From NCBI GenBank assembly GCA_019232795.1, contig JAFANH010000006.1:1-64000 (forward strand): a stretch of 64,000 nucleotides of DNA, given 5' to 3'. A program made the translations under genes and the position numbers. The DNA is from Burkholderiaceae bacterium. Lineage in GTDB: Bacteria > Pseudomonadota > Gammaproteobacteria > Burkholderiales > Burkholderiaceae_D. Positions 45,783-56,323 of this stretch are shown here, piece by piece (positions within the stretch are counted from its first letter, which is position 1; each line of letters starts with the position of its first letter). The notes beneath the pieces were generated by a model. The model saw only the letters and a list, made by a program, of their open reading frames with translations, was not told the DNA's origin and made no database searches.

Positions 45783-48700
45783 TTACAAGTTTAGAGATTT
45801 ATGCAGCCCTTGTAAATCGTAGGCATGCAGCTCGTCCATGTGGGCCATGCCTTCCACGGCCGCTTCCGCACCGGCGATGGTGGTGTAGGTGGTCACTCGC
45901 GCCGCCAGGGCCGAGGTACGGATGTTGCGCGAATCGTGAATGGCCGTGCGCTTCTCTTCGACCGTGTTGATCACCAAGGCAATTTCTTGGTTTTTTATCA
46001 TGTCGACGATATGCGGACGGCCTTCGACCATCTTGTTGACCGTGGTCACCGGCGCACCGGCCGCCGCGATCGCCGCAGCTGTGCCGCGCGTAGCGACTAC
46101 CGAGAACCCGATCTCAAGCAAGTCCTTGGCCACTTGCACGGCACGCGGCTTGTCGCTGTTCTTCACGCTCAGGAACACCTTGCCTGAACGCGGCAGCTTG
46201 ATGCCTGCTCCCAACTGCGACTTGACGAAGGCTTCGCCGAAGGTCTTGCCGACACCCATCACTTCGCCGGTCGATTTCATTTCCGGTCCGAGGATGGTGT
46301 CGACACCGGGGAACTTCACGAACGGGAACACCGCTTCCTTCACGCTGTAGTAGGACGGCACGACTTCTGCTCCGATGCCCTGGCTGTCGAGCGACTGGCC
46401 GACCATGCAACGCGCGGCAATCTTGGCCAGCTGCAAACCGGTAGCCTTGGACACGTAAGGTACGGTACGCGAAGCGCGCGGGTTCACTTCCAGCACGAAC
46501 ACCACATCCTGGATCTTGCCGTCGATTTCCTGCTTCTGGATCGCAAACTGCACGTTCATCAAGCCGACCACGTTCAAACCCTTGGCCATCAGCGAAGTCT
46601 GGCGTTTCAGTTCGGCGATGGTTTCCTGCGCCAGCGAATAAGGCGGCAGCGAGCAGGCCGAGTCGCCCGAGTGCACGCCGGCCTGTTCGATGTGCTCCAT
46701 CACGCCGCCGATGAAGGTGCGCTGCCCGTCGGACAGGCAATCGACGTCGACTTCGATGGCGTCATTGAGGAAGCGGTCGAGCAGCACCGGCGAATCGTTC
46801 GACACCTTGACTGCTTCGCGCATATAGCGCTCAAGGTCGCGCTGCTCGTGCACGATTTCCATCGCACGGCCGCCAAGCACGTAGGAAGGACGCACCACCA
46901 GCGGGTAGCCGATTTCCTGTGCCAGACGCAAGGCATCTTCTTCCGTGCGCGCGGTACGGTTGGGCGGCTGGCGCAGGCCGAGGTCGTGCAGCAGCTTCTG
47001 GAAACGCTCGCGGTCTTCGGCCGCGTCGATCATGTCCGGCGAGGTGCCGACGATAGGCACGCCGTTGGCTTCGAGGTCGAGTGCCAGCTTGAGCGGCGTC
47101 TGGCCGCCGTACTGGACGATCACGCCGTAGGGCTTTTCCTTGTCGACGATTTCCAGCACGTCTTCCAGCGTCAGCGGCTCGAAGTACAGGCGATCGGAAG
47201 TGTCGTAGTCGGTCGACACGGTTTCCGGGTTGCAGTTGACCATGATGGTCTCGTAGCCGTCTTCACGCATTGCCAGCGCGGCATGCACGCAGCAATAGTC
47301 GAACTCGATACCCTGGCCGATGCGGTTCGGTCCGCCGCCCAGCACCATGATCTTCTTCTTGTCGGTCGGCTGCGCTTCGCACTCTTCCTCGTAGGTCGAG
47401 TACATGTAGGCGGTATTGGTCGCGAATTCGGCGGCGCAAGTATCGACGCGCTTGTACACCGGGCGCACGTTGAGAGCGCGGCGCTGCTCGCGCACGGCCT
47501 GGTCGGTGGTTTGCAGCAGCTTGGCCAGACGGCGGTCGGCAAAGCCCTTTTGCTTCAGGCGCAGCAGCGTGGCGCGGTCGAGCGCATTCAGGGACTGACT
47601 CTCCAGCCACAATTCGATATCGACGATTTCCTTGATCTGCACCAAGAACCAAGGGTCGATGTGTGTCAGCTGGTGCACTTCCTCCAGCGAGAAGCCCTGG
47701 GCGAAGGCGTCGCCGACGTACCAGATGCGTTCCGGTCCCGGCTCGCCGAGTTCCACTTCGATGACTTCGCGGTCCTTGGTCTTCTCGTTCATGCCGTCGA
47801 CGCCGACTTCGAGGCCGCGCAAGGCTTTCTGGAACGACTCCTGAAAGGTGCGTCCGATCGCCATCACCTCGCCCACCGACTTCATCTGCGTGGTCAAGTG
47901 GCTGTCGGCCAGCGGGAATTTCTCGAAGGCGAAGCGTGGGATCTTGGTGACCACGTAGTCGATGCTGGGCTCGAACGAAGCCGGCGTGGCGCCGCCCGTG
48001 ATCTCATTGCGCAATTCATCGAGCGTGAAACCGACCGCGAGCTTGGCCGCGATCTTGGCGATCGGGAAACCGGTCGCCTTCGACGCCAACGCGGAAGAGC
48101 GCGACACGCGCGGATTCATCTCGATGACGATCATGCGGCCGTCTTGCGGATTGATCGCGAACTGCACGTTGGAGCCACCGGTATCGACACCGATCTCGCG
48201 CAGCACCGCCAGCGAGGCGTTGCGCATGAGCTGGTATTCCTTGTCGGTCAGCGTTTGCGCCGGCGCCACGGTGATCGAATCGCCGGTATGGACGCCCATG
48301 GGATCGAGGTTTTCGATCGAGCAGACGATGATGCAGTTATCCTTCTTGTCGCGCACCACCTCCATCTCGAACTCTTTCCAGCCGATCAGGGACTCTTCGA
48401 TCAACAGTTCGCTGGTGGGCGAGGCTTCCAGGCCGCGCTTGCAGATGGTTTCAAATTCTTCCGGGTTGTAGGCAATGCCGCCACCGGTGCCGCCCATGGT
48501 GAACGAAGGACGGATGATGACCGGGAAGCCGATGTCTTTCTGCACCGCCCAGGATTCGTCCATGCTGTGCGACACGCCCGAACGCGCCGAGCCAAGACCA
48601 ATCTTGGTCATCGCCGCCTTGAACTTGGAACGGTCCTCGGCCTTGTCGATCGCTTCCGGCGAAGCGCCGATCAGTTCGACGTTGTATTTCTTCAGCACGC

Positions 48701-49016
48701 CGTTGTTGTGCAGGTCGAGCGCGCAGTTGAGCGCGGTCTGGCCGCCCATGGTCGGCAGGATGGCGTCAGGGCGTTCCTTCTCGATGATGCGTTCCAGCAT
48801 CTGCCAGGTGATAGGCTCGATATAGGTGACGTCGGCCATCTCCGGGTCGGTCATGATGGTGGCCGGATTGCTGTTGACCAGGATGACGCGATAGCCCTCT
48901 TGACGCAGTGCCTTGCAGGCCTGTGCGCCGGAGTAGTCGAATTCGCAGGCCTGGCCGATGATGATGGGGCCGGCGCCGATGATCAGGACGCTTTTTAGGT
49001 CGGTACGCTTAGGCAT
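45783..49016 (-). CDS. carB: Carbamoyl-phosphate synthase large subunit
   Basis: The 1077-residue CarB uses ammonia from CarA, bicarbonate and two ATP to make carbamoyl phosphate for pyrimidines and arginine. Two homologous ATP-grasp halves are visible ([19 protein letters not shown] in the first; [18 protein letters not shown] in the second) with a C-terminal allosteric MGS-like domain (about 940-1077). Its ATG overlaps the end of carA by 8 bases. The in-frame extension to 49232 is a carA shadow. Confidence 0.97.
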   Translation of the reverse strand: MPKRTDLKSVLIIGAGPIIIGQACEFDYSGAQACKALRQEGYRVILVNSNPATIMTDPEMADVTYIEPITWQMLERIIEKERPDAILPTMGGQTALNCALDLHNNGVLKKYNVELIGASPEAIDKAEDRSKFKAAMTKIGLGSARSGVSHSMDESWAVQKDIGFPVIIRPSFTMGGTGGGIAYNPEEFETICKRGLEASPTSELLIEESLIGWKEFEMEVVRDKKDNCIIVCSIENLDPMGVHTGDSITVAPAQTLTDKEYQLMRNASLAVLREIGVDTGGSNVQFAINPQDGRMIVIEMNPRVSRSSALASKATGFPIAKIAAKLAVGFTLDELRNEITGGATPASFEPSIDYVVTKIPRFAFEKFPLADSHLTTQMKSVGEVMAIGRTFQESFQKALRGLEVGVDGMNEKTKDREVIEVELGEPGPERIWYVGDAFAQGFSLEEVHQLTHIDPWFLVQIKEIVDIELWLESQSLNALDRATLLRLKQKGFADRRLAKLLQTTDQAVREQRRALNVRPVYKRVDTCAAEFATNTAYMYSTYEEECEAQPTDKKKIMVLGGGPNRIGQGIEFDYCCVHAALAMREDGYETIMVNCNPETVSTDYDTSDRLYFEPLTLEDVLEIVDKEKPYGVIVQYGGQTPLKLALDLEANGVPIVGTSPDMIDAAEDRERFQKLLHDLGLRQPPNRTARTEEDALRLAQEIGYPLVVRPSYVLGGRAMEIVHEQRDLERYMREAVKVSNDSPVLLDRFLNDAIEVDVDCLSDGQRTFIGGVMEHIEQAGVHSGDSACSLPPYSLAQETIAELKRQTSLMAKGLNVVGLMNVQFAIQKQEIDGKIQDVVFVLEVNPRASRTVPYVSKATGLQLAKIAARCMVGQSLDSQGIGAEVVPSYYSVKEAVFPFVKFPGVDTILGPEMKSTGEVMGVGKTFGEAFVKSQLGAGIKLPRSGKVFLSVKNSDKPRAVQVAKDLLEIGFSVVATRGTAAAIAAAGAPVTTVNKMVEGRPHIVDMIKNQEIALVINTVEEKRTAIHDSRNIRTSALAARVTTYTTIAGAEAAVEGMAHMDELHAYDLQGLHKSLNL

Positions 49017-50190
49017 TTTTCTGGTTCTCCGTCGTTGCCCGCGCAACACTGTTTTCCATGAGACTGATGAAACGATCGAACAGGTAGCCGATGTCATGCG
49101 GCCCAGGCGACGCTTCCGGGTGGCCCTGGAAGCAGAACGCCGGTTTGTCGGTGCGCGCGAAACCCTGCAGCGAGCCGTCGAACAGCGACACGTGGGTGAC
49201 GCGGCAATTGGCCGGCAGGCTGGCCGCATCAACCGCGAAGCCGTGGTTTTGCGAGGTGATCAGCACTTGCCTGGTATCGAGGTCTTGCACCGGGTGGTTG
49301 GCGCCGTGATGACCGAACTTCATTTTGAGCGTCTTCGCGCCCGAAGCCAGCGCCATGATCTGGTGGCCGAGGCAGATGCCGAAAGTCGGGATGCCACGCT
49401 CGATCAATTCCTTGCTGGCCGCAATCGCGTAATCGCAAGGCTCGGGGTCGCCCGGCCCATTGGACAGGAAGACGCCGTCCGGATTCAAGGCCAGCACATC
49501 CGCAGCCGAAGCCTGAGCCGGCAGCACCGTCACCTTGCAGCCGCGCTCGGCCAGCATGCGCAGGATGTTGCGCTTGACGCCGAAGTCGAAGGCCACCACG
49601 TGGAATTTCGGATTGCTCAATTGGCCGTAACCCTGACCCAACTGCCATTCTGCTTCGGTCCATTGGTAGCGCTCGGTAGCGGACACGACCTTGGCCAGAT
49701 CCATGCCGGTCAAACCGGGGAAGGAACGCGCCAGCGCGAGAGCTTGCTCGGCGTTGGCATCGGCGCCGGCGACGATGGCGCCAGCCTGTGCACCTTTTTC
49801 GCGCAGGATGCGCGTCAGCTTGCGCGTGTCGATGCCGGCGATGGCAACCACGTTTTCCGCCTTCAGGTAATCCGACAGGGATTGCGTGGAGCGGAAGTTT
49901 GAGACTTGCAGCGGCAAGTCTTTGATGATCAGGCCGGCGGCATGCACCTTGGCCGATTCCACGTCTTCCTGGTTGATGCCGGTATTGCCGATGTGCGGAT
50001 AGGTCAGCGTAACGATCTGACGACTGTAGCTGGGGTCGGTCAGGATTTCCTGATAGCCGGTCATGGCGGTATTGAACACGACTTCACCGGTCGTGGAACC
50101 TGCCGCGCCGATAGCGAAACCATGGAAAATGGACCCGTCCGCTAGCGCTAGGATGGCCGGAACGGTGTGGCCTGAAAGAATGGGCGGCAA
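49009..50190 (-). CDS. carA: Carbamoyl-phosphate synthase small subunit
   Basis: CarA is the glutaminase subunit. The 393-residue protein has the synthetase-contact N-terminal domain ([18 protein letters not shown]) and a class I amidotransferase domain with nucleophile Cys in FGICLGHQ and the His-x-Glu in [11 protein letters not shown]. The start is inferred as TTG (LPPILSG) because AGGAG lies 8 bases upstream and no ATG occurs nearby; a TTG at 50232 lacks such a site. Confidence 0.94.
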   Translation of the reverse strand: MPPILSGHTVPAILALADGSIFHGFAIGAAGSTTGEVVFNTAMTGYQEILTDPSYSRQIVTLTYPHIGNTGINQEDVESAKVHAAGLIIKDLPLQVSNFRSTQSLSDYLKAENVVAIAGIDTRKLTRILREKGAQAGAIVAGADANAEQALALARSFPGLTGMDLAKVVSATERYQWTEAEWQLGQGYGQLSNPKFHVVAFDFGVKRNILRMLAERGCKVTVLPAQASAADVLALNPDGVFLSNGPGDPEPCDYAIAASKELIERGIPTFGICLGHQIMALASGAKTLKMKFGHHGANHPVQDLDTRQVLITSQNHGFAVDAASLPANCRVTHVSLFDGSLQGFARTDKPAFCFQGHPEASPGPHDIGYLFDRFISLMENSVARATTENQKNA

Positions 50191-50346
50191 GGGGTAACTC
50201 CTGGTGATGTTACCGCCGTTGCGCCGCGCCAAGGCAGCCTTCGCAATTTCGCGCAGTCGAGGCGCAAAACGGGTGTGCGAGAGCCAAATGGAACGATGGG
50301 GATATAGGTATGCGCTACGACGGGATTAAATTGGTCAAACCGGTTA

Positions 50347-50376
50347 ATTATAGCGCAATACACCCCTGCTTGGCAA
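50347..50376 (-). promoter_or_regulatory. Promoter of carAB
   Basis: On the minus strand TTGCCA (50371-50376) and a perfect TATAAT (50347-50352) are 18 bp apart. The leader to carA is about 150 bases. Confidence 0.65.
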
Positions 50377-50447
50377 TGCAGACGGACAAGAACGACCCCG
50401 CCTGCGTCCCGCCCCCTTTACCTGATTCCTGATTCTGCCGGTCCGCA

Positions 50448-50852
50448 CTACGACAATGCGGCGATGCCCGCCTTGGCAATCTGCGCATCCTCGATTGATT
50501 TCACGCCGGAGACCCCAACCGCACCGACGCAATGACCGTCGACTACGATAGGCACGCCGCCTTCCAGCGTCGCTTCGATTTCCGGTACCGACAGGAAGGA
50601 ATAGCGGCCGTTGTTGATCATGTCTTCATATACTTTCGATTCGCGCCGCCCCATGGCAGCGGTCTTGGCCTTGGCCGGGGAAATATAGGCAGAAATCGGC
50701 GACGCGCCATCCATGCGTTGCAGCCAGAGCAAATGACCACCGTCGTCGACGATGGAAATGGTTACGGCCCAGCTATTGGCCCTTGCTTCCGCTTCGGCGG
50801 CAGCAGCAATTTTCTTGAGATCGTCCAGCGACAGAACAGGCTTGGATTGCAT
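50448..50852 (-). CDS. GlcG/HbpS family heme-binding-like protein
   Basis: This 134-residue protein of the GlcG/HbpS (DUF336) family has the conserved AVTISIVDDGGHLLWLQRMDGA and a glycine-rich C-terminal segment, GGVPIVVDGHCVGAVGVSG. Relatives bind heme or cobalamin, or sit in glycolate operons; the family name does not define a function. It is a single gene with no obvious partner. Confidence 0.87.
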   Translation of the reverse strand: MQSKPVLSLDDLKKIAAAAEAEARANSWAVTISIVDDGGHLLWLQRMDGASPISAYISPAKAKTAAMGRRESKVYEDMINNGRYSFLSVPEIEATLEGGVPIVVDGHCVGAVGVSGVKSIEDAQIAKAGIAALS

Positions 50853-50973
50853 CGCAGCTCCTTATTGAACAAGCAAGCATTCTAAACCGCGCACTTCGCC
50901 GCCTCCATCATGCTGCGCTTATACCCATCATCACAGCGGCGCCACACGGCAAGGGCTTGGTCAGGGAATCGAA

Positions 50974-51381
50974 TCAGGGGCTGGAAAGCCTGGCCAGCAC
51001 ATCGAGCCGCGACAGCAATTGCGCCGCGCCTATGCCCTTGGTGATCAAGTCATCGGCGCCAGCCGCTTTGGCCCGCTCGCGTTCGGCGACCTCGTCACTG
51101 CCCGACACCACCACCACCGGCAGTTCGCGTATACGCGCCAGGTCGGATGTCCGTATGCGCTGCAGCAGGCCATAGCCGTCGAGCCGCGGCATGGTCAAAT
51201 CGCTGATGACGACACGAATCTCGGCATCGCCGAGCAATATTTCCCACGCCTGTTCGCCATCGACCGCTTCGCGGAACTCGAACAAGCCCTCGATGCGCTT
51301 GATCAGGACCGCGCGCACCAGGCGCGAATCGTCGGCGATCAAGATGCGCGGTTTTCGCAAGTTCTCTTCAAGGCTTGCCAT
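50974..51381 (-). CDS. Stand-alone response regulator receiver protein
   Basis: This 135-residue CheY-like receiver has an acidic pair (ADDS, 17-18), phospho-acceptor Asp61 (VVISDLTMPRLDGYG) and a lysine in DDLITKGIG. No output domain is present. It is an orphan: no kinase or chemotaxis gene is nearby, though a diguanylate cyclase gene lies 0.9 kb away on the other strand. Confidence 0.9.
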   Translation of the reverse strand: MASLEENLRKPRILIADDSRLVRAVLIKRIEGLFEFREAVDGEQAWEILLGDAEIRVVISDLTMPRLDGYGLLQRIRTSDLARIRELPVVVVSGSDEVAERERAKAAGADDLITKGIGAAQLLSRLDVLARLSSP

Positions 51382-51614
51382 TCTAATGGAGACAAAACAC
51401 GGCGTTAGTACGTTGCAATTTCATAAACGTCTACCGAAAACCAGAATCAAACCATTCCGGCTAGCAACTTTTTAACGGCAAAAAACACATGAATCCTTAG
51501 CCCCTATTCGGCCGATTATGAGCACCCTATCAGCATACTCCGCAGCACCAATTTTTGACATTGCGCCCGGTATTGCCGTACATTGCATAGCTTGCGCCGA
51601 AACAACTTGCCTCT

Positions 51615-52166
51615 ATGACAAAAGTACGACAGCTAGGTCCGATCTGCCTGCTCGCTGCTGCGATTCTTTCGCAGCAACCGGCATTGGCCGACCCCATGCT
51701 GCCGGAAGGCACTTCAACCATGGAAGCGCTGTCGGCCCTCACCAGCAAAGCGTCGCAGTTGGCGGTGAAGGCCGTCGACATGCTCGGCATCCATTACAAG
51801 TTCGGCGGTGTCTCACCGGAAAACGGTCTTGATTGCAGCGGCTTGGTGCGCTACGTATTCAAAGAGGCCTGGGGCAAGGACTTGCCGCGCACTTCGGCGG
51901 AAATCAGCCACGTCGGTCAAAAGGTCGAGCCCAAAGATCTGCAGCCGGGCGACCTGGTGTTCTACAACACGCTCAAGCGCGGCTTTTCGCACGTCGGTAT
52001 TTATCTGGGCGACAACAAGTTCATCCACTCGCCGGCCCCCGGCGGTGATGTGCGCATAGAAAGCATGGATGTAGGCTACTGGAAACGCCGCTTCAACGGC
52101 GCGCGCCGCATCGACGCTCCCGAAGAAACCTCGCAGGATCCTGCCGCGCCGTCCGGTACGCAGTAA
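51615..52166 (+). CDS. NlpC/P60 family cell-wall peptidase
   Basis: The 183-residue secreted protein has a signal peptide cut near ALA-D (residues 1-25) and a C40 peptidase domain with Cys74 in GLDCSGLVRYVF, His126 in FSHVGIYLG and a third polar residue at His138. Such enzymes cleave peptidoglycan stem peptides. The N-terminal linker is short. The stop codon lies within a 10-bp hairpin. Confidence 0.9.
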   Translation: MTKVRQLGPICLLAAAILSQQPALADPMLPEGTSTMEALSALTSKASQLAVKAVDMLGIHYKFGGVSPENGLDCSGLVRYVFKEAWGKDLPRTSAEISHVGQKVEPKDLQPGDLVFYNTLKRGFSHVGIYLGDNKFIHSPAPGGDVRIESMDVGYWKRRFNGARRIDAPEETSQDPAAPSGTQ

Positions 52167-52181
52167 GCGGGCGCTTACTGC
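52160..52181 (+). terminator. Hairpin spanning the NlpC/P60 stop codon
   Basis: GCAGTAAGCG (52160-52169) pairs with CGCTTACTGC (52172-52181) perfectly. The TAA stop is inside the left arm. There is no U-tract, so termination would need Rho or other help. Confidence 0.45.
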
Positions 52182-52302
52182 ACATTGAACGTATAAACGG
52201 GTTGCAGGCCGCTGGCGGCAAGGAGACGCCGCGCCACGAGACTGCCTGTCCGCCACCGCGACGCATTGAAGGAAATCCGTACCGCTCCCCCACTTCCAAT
52301 TC

Positions 52303-53550
52303 ATGAATGCTCATCATCTGTTATATCTCGTTCTAGCCGTCCAGCTGGCGTTTGCCGGCATTGGATGGTGGGTGGCCGGGAAGCTCCTGGGGCTGGCCCG
52401 CGAAACGGCGTTTCACATGTCGGTGTTTTGCCTGTGTTCGCTGGCGACGGTGACATTCACGCTGCAGATCGCCGGCTCCGCAGACCTTTCCTGGATTGCA
52501 TTGAGCAATTTCGCGATAGTCGCCTCGTTCGTCGCGCTCGGGCGCGGCATGCGTGTGTTTTTGAAGCAGCCCAGGTCCCCATGGCTCGACGGCGGGGTCC
52601 TGTTGGCGGCCATGGCAATGGGCGTGTTCGACGTGACGTTCGGCGCGAATCCTTTCCTGCGCGGTGCACTGATAGCCGCCATAGCGGCGTCGGTCCTCCT
52701 GCGCAGCGGTGTATCCAGCGCCCGACCGATCGCACGGGAGTTCGGCCGGGCAGCGGCGGCACTGGTCAGCGGCTTGCTGGTGTCGGCGGGGCTGATATTC
52801 GCGGGCCGTATTGCCGTGGCGTGGTCGCTCTGGCGCGCTGCGGGCACGTTGCTGATCAGTGTGCCAACCGGGATGAACCAGATCACCGTCGTCAGCCTGA
52901 CCAGCATGTTGTCGCTATTCAACCTCATGCTGGGCGCGATGGCGGTGATGCGCGTGATGCGGCGGCTGCAGCGCGTGGTGCGGCGATTGCAACACCTGGC
53001 CCAGCACGACACCTTGACCGGCCTGGCCAACCTGCGCTCACTGATCCACGTCATGTCGGCCGAACTGGCCCGCGTGCAGCGCGGCGGCAGCACTTGGGCC
53101 CTGCTCATGCTCGATATTGACCACTTCAAGCAAGTCAACGACCGCTACGGTCACGCCGCCGGCGACGAAGCGTTGCGGCAAGCCGCGCGTCTGTTGCGCG
53201 AAACGGCGCGCCCGTCAGACACCGTGGCGCGCACCGGCGGCGAAGAATTCTGCGTGCTGGCGCCGGACACCGACCTGGACGGCGCCGCACGGTTGGCCGA
53301 GCGCCTCAGGCACGCCATCGCCGCCGCCCCGGTCGGAGCACGCAAGGTGAACGTCACCATCAGCATCGGCGTCACCACCGCCCTCCCCGGCGCGAAAGGC
53401 AAAGGAGAAACGGTGCAGCAAGCCATGGCGCGCGCCGACGCCGCGCTTTACCGGGCCAAAGCGGCGGGACGCAACCGGGTCGAGCTGGCGCATGGCGAAG
53501 ATAGTGAGGATGCCAGCGAGGCAGACAGCGTCAGCTCCAGGTTCGACTGA
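52303..53550 (+). CDS. Membrane diguanylate cyclase (GGDEF)
   Basis: The 415-residue protein makes cyclic di-GMP. Residues 1-210 form six or seven membrane helices of MASE type, followed by a short helix and the GGDEF domain (about 235-400) with active site GGEEF. The product-inhibition site RPSD lies five residues before it. The C-terminal tail is Glu/Asp/Ser-rich. No EAL domain is present. The signal sensed is unknown. Confidence 0.92.
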   Translation: MNAHHLLYLVLAVQLAFAGIGWWVAGKLLGLARETAFHMSVFCLCSLATVTFTLQIAGSADLSWIALSNFAIVASFVALGRGMRVFLKQPRSPWLDGGVLLAAMAMGVFDVTFGANPFLRGALIAAIAASVLLRSGVSSARPIAREFGRAAAALVSGLLVSAGLIFAGRIAVAWSLWRAAGTLLISVPTGMNQITVVSLTSMLSLFNLMLGAMAVMRVMRRLQRVVRRLQHLAQHDTLTGLANLRSLIHVMSAELARVQRGGSTWALLMLDIDHFKQVNDRYGHAAGDEALRQAARLLRETARPSDTVARTGGEEFCVLAPDTDLDGAARLAERLRHAIAAAPVGARKVNVTISIGVTTALPGAKGKGETVQQAMARADAALYRAKAAGRNRVELAHGEDSEDASEADSVSSRFD

Positions 53551-53615
53551 ACTACATTATCAGGGGACAGCGGCCCGCTCTCAAGACGTCAAATTGGGCA
53601 GGTCGCCTTCCAAAT

Positions 53616-54542
53616 CTACTGATTCCGCATTGCCTCGAGCTTGCGTTTAATTTCCGGCAAGGCAATGGCCGTTGCCTGCTCGCCTGCCAATACCGCCACA
53701 TTGCGGCTGTCGAAGTCGCTGCCCTTCATGGCACCCAATCCCGGCTGAATCACGACGTCGGCACCCTTCAGCTCATAGTGATTGATGCTCTGACCCATGA
53801 TGGCAAAGGTCTGCAACAAAATCTGCAAGGTGCTGTTGGCCGTCTGCGCCTCGGGTTGCGAAGAGATATTGACCGCGATCACGAAGTCCGCGCCCATCGC
53901 GCGCGCAAAATTGACCGGCACCGGCGCCACCAACCCGCCGTCGACATAGGTATGGTCACCGATCGTCACCGGCTGGAACACACCCGGCACTGCCGATGAG
54001 GCGCGCACCGCGACGCCGGTATTGCCACGTTGGAACAGCACCGGCGCACCGGTACGCAAATCGGTTGCCACCGCGCCGAAAGGAATCTTCATCTTTTCCA
54101 TCGGCAGATTCTTGACCGTGCGATTGACATACTCCTGCAGCGCCTCGCCCTTCAAAACCCCGCTGGTGCTGGAAAAGAACGGCACCGACCAGTCGGCGAT
54201 GGCCGACTCGTCCATGGTCAGGGCCAGCTTGTTCAAGGTAAAGCCGTCGTTGCCGGCCGCATACAAGGCGCCGACCAAACTCCCCGCGCTGGTGCCGACC
54301 ACGATGTCGGGATAGATGCCTTGGGCTTCGAGCGCCTTGATCACGCCGATGTGGGCGAAGCCGCGCGCGGCGCCACCGCCGAGGGCGAGGCCGATCTTGA
54401 TTTTGCGCGGCGGTTTGGGCGGCGGCGGGGTTTGGGCCACTACTACCGGCGCTGTTACAGGTGCGGTTGGAGGAGTTGTGGTGCAAGCGGAAAGCAGCAG
54501 GCTGATGGAGATCAGCGCACAGGAAAATCGACGAGTGGACAT
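53616..54542 (-). CDS. Patatin-like phospholipase lipoprotein (RssA-like)
   Basis: The 308-residue protein has a lipoprotein signal with lipobox LLLSAC, a Pro/Thr-rich linker and a patatin domain: oxyanion loop GGGAARGFAHIG, nucleophile elbow GTSAGS and dyad Asp in YVDGGLVAPVP. It is likely an outer- or inner-membrane-anchored lipid hydrolase in the periplasm. The ATG at 54542 is preferred; one nine codons upstream lacks a Shine-Dalgarno. Confidence 0.88.
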   Translation of the reverse strand: MSTRRFSCALISISLLLSACTTTPPTAPVTAPVVVAQTPPPPKPPRKIKIGLALGGGAARGFAHIGVIKALEAQGIYPDIVVGTSAGSLVGALYAAGNDGFTLNKLALTMDESAIADWSVPFFSSTSGVLKGEALQEYVNRTVKNLPMEKMKIPFGAVATDLRTGAPVLFQRGNTGVAVRASSAVPGVFQPVTIGDHTYVDGGLVAPVPVNFARAMGADFVIAVNISSQPEAQTANSTLQILLQTFAIMGQSINHYELKGADVVIQPGLGAMKGSDFDSRNVAVLAGEQATAIALPEIKRKLEAMRNQ

Positions 54543-54658
54543 GAGCAAGGGCTTCTCAGGAACAGGCATGAAGCTTGTGATTTTAGCGTATGTCCCCCTT
54601 GTTCCATGTCGCGGCCATTCAGTGGACTTCTTAGTGAGACGGGATGCGCGACTTTGCT

Positions 54659-54692
54659 TATGGATTCCCGCCTACGCGGGAATGACGGGGGA
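54659..54692. repeat. Single copy of the ATTCCCGC/GCGGGAAT dispersed repeat
   Basis: ATTCCCGC (54664-54671) and GCGGGAAT (54676-54683) form a perfect hairpin within a copy of the same repeat seen in inverted pairs at 15039-15146. It lies upstream of the patatin gene. Confidence 0.65.
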
Positions 54693-54774
54693 AGGTAGTA
54701 ATCGCCTCACCAGCATGTGCCCGCAATTCATTGCTCTTTCGTTTTTTGGCAAAACTACAGCGTAGCCAATTACC

Positions 54775-54928
54775 CGTCTGTATATGGGGATGTGGGATGG
54801 CGGAAGGAGGTAGCGCGGGCGAGCCACCACAAGTATTTGGAAAGTCAGCAGACGCGTCTCAGCGGTGATATTAACGGTAGCTAGGGGAGACGCGTCCTTT
54901 CGCCAGCGCATATCCCCATCTATAGACG
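54775..54928. repeat. 154-bp nested inverted-repeat element downstream of phoR
   Basis: Imperfect terminal inverted repeats of 34 bp (54775-54808 and 54895-54928, roughly 28 matches; conserved core ATGGGGAT) enclose a central region. Inside it GACGCGTCTC (54851-54860) and GAGACGCGTC (54887-54896) are perfect inverted copies. No coding sequence is evident. It may be a MITE-like element or a structured RNA at the 3' end of phoR. Confidence 0.6.
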
Positions 54929-54954
54929 AGGGCGCGCCAAGGTCAAATCAGCTG

Positions 54955-56289
54955 TTACCCAACGGCTGCTACAGAGTCGGAAGCAGCAGAAAACGTATCC
55001 GCCATCGCCGCCGTGATCGGGAAGCTGACGATGAAGGTACTGCCCTGCTCCGGCTTGGAGTCTATGGTCAAGATCGCATCGTGACGCAGCAATACGTGTT
55101 TGACGATGGCCAGGCCCAGGCCGGTGCCCTGGGTTTCGCGTGAACGGCCCTTGTCAACGCGGTAAAAGCGTTCGGTCAGGCGCGCGATGTGCTCGGGACT
55201 GATGCCGATGCCATTGTCCTGCACAGCAAACTGGGGACCGGACTTGCTCATCTTCCAGGAAATCTTGATGGTGCCGCCTTCCGGCGTGTAGCGCACCGCA
55301 TTCGACACCAGGTTGCCGAAGGCGCTGCGCAACTCCTCCGTGCCGCCCTTGATGTCCGGTCCGTCGGCCGACAGCGTGATCGTATGGCGGCCGGCCGACA
55401 AGGCCTTCGCCTCGTCCATGATCTGCTCCAGCAGCGCCTTCACCGCCACGCGTTCCGGCCGCAGCGGATATTCGATCGACTCCAGCCGCGTCAACGTCAG
55501 CATATCCTCGACCAGGTTCTGCATGCGATGTCCCTGTTCGGTCATCAGCTTCAAATGCGCGCTGCGCGTCTGCGCATCGAGATTCGGCTGCGAGGACGCG
55601 ATTTCGAGGAAGCCGTTGATCACGGTCAGCGGCGTCCGCAGCTCGTGCGAAGCATTGGCGATGAAATCGCGCCGCATCATATCGATGCGTTCCGATTCGG
55701 TGGCGTCGTGCGTCACCAGGATCTGGCGGCGGTTCTCGAAAGGGATGATTTGCACGATCAGCTTGCGTTCGCGCAGTGTCAGCGTCAGCGGATGCTCGTA
55801 GCGGCCCAGGATGATGTAATCCATGAAATCCGGGCTGCGGATCAGATTCGTCACGCGCATGCCCTTGTCGCGCAAGTTCTGCAGGCCCAGGTGTCTCTCC
55901 GCAGCCGGATTGCACCACTCGAGGAACAGCACGTCGTCCATGATGACCACGCCGTCCGGCAGCAGGCTCATGGCCTGGCGGAAGCGGGTCAGCCACTCGC
56001 CCAATTCGGTGCGATTTTTTTCGTCGTCGCGGCGCAGGCGGTACAGGCGGGAAAAGACGTCGGTCCAAGCGCCCCAGCCGTCGGGCAGCTTCTCGCTGTC
56101 GGGATCGTCCAACCAGCCGGACAAGCGGTACAGATACTTCAGCTGCACCAGCACCACCAGGCCGAAACCCGCCGTACCGAGGCCAAAAGCAATGGCCGGG
56201 CCAAAGAAATAACCGGTGATACCGACGAAAAGCAGCAGCAGAGACATGCGCAGCAGTGCCGGTACCCAAAACAACATTTGCGGATTCAT
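54955..56289 (-). CDS. phoR: Phosphate regulon sensor histidine kinase PhoR
   Basis: PhoR phosphorylates PhoB under phosphate limitation. The 444-residue protein has two N-terminal membrane helices (about 8-50), a PAS domain (about 100-195), the H-box ASHELRTPL with His215, and ATPase motifs NLVSNAVRYTPEGG, DNGIGI and GTGLGLAIVKHV. It is the last gene of pstSCAB-phoU-phoB-phoR. The final 15 residues are Ala/Ser-rich. Confidence 0.96.
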   Translation of the reverse strand: MNPQMLFWVPALLRMSLLLLFVGITGYFFGPAIAFGLGTAGFGLVVLVQLKYLYRLSGWLDDPDSEKLPDGWGAWTDVFSRLYRLRRDDEKNRTELGEWLTRFRQAMSLLPDGVVIMDDVLFLEWCNPAAERHLGLQNLRDKGMRVTNLIRSPDFMDYIILGRYEHPLTLTLRERKLIVQIIPFENRRQILVTHDATESERIDMMRRDFIANASHELRTPLTVINGFLEIASSQPNLDAQTRSAHLKLMTEQGHRMQNLVEDMLTLTRLESIEYPLRPERVAVKALLEQIMDEAKALSAGRHTITLSADGPDIKGGTEELRSAFGNLVSNAVRYTPEGGTIKISWKMSKSGPQFAVQDNGIGISPEHIARLTERFYRVDKGRSRETQGTGLGLAIVKHVLLRHDAILTIDSKPEQGSTFIVSFPITAAMADTFSAASDSVAAVG

Positions 56290-56323
56290 ATCAATATTGG
56301 AGCGCCGATCGGTGCCCCGGCGC

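Noticed and set aside
46671-48998. Open frame of 775 codons opposite carB
   Set aside because: Antisense shadow of carB; low-complexity composition and no family features.
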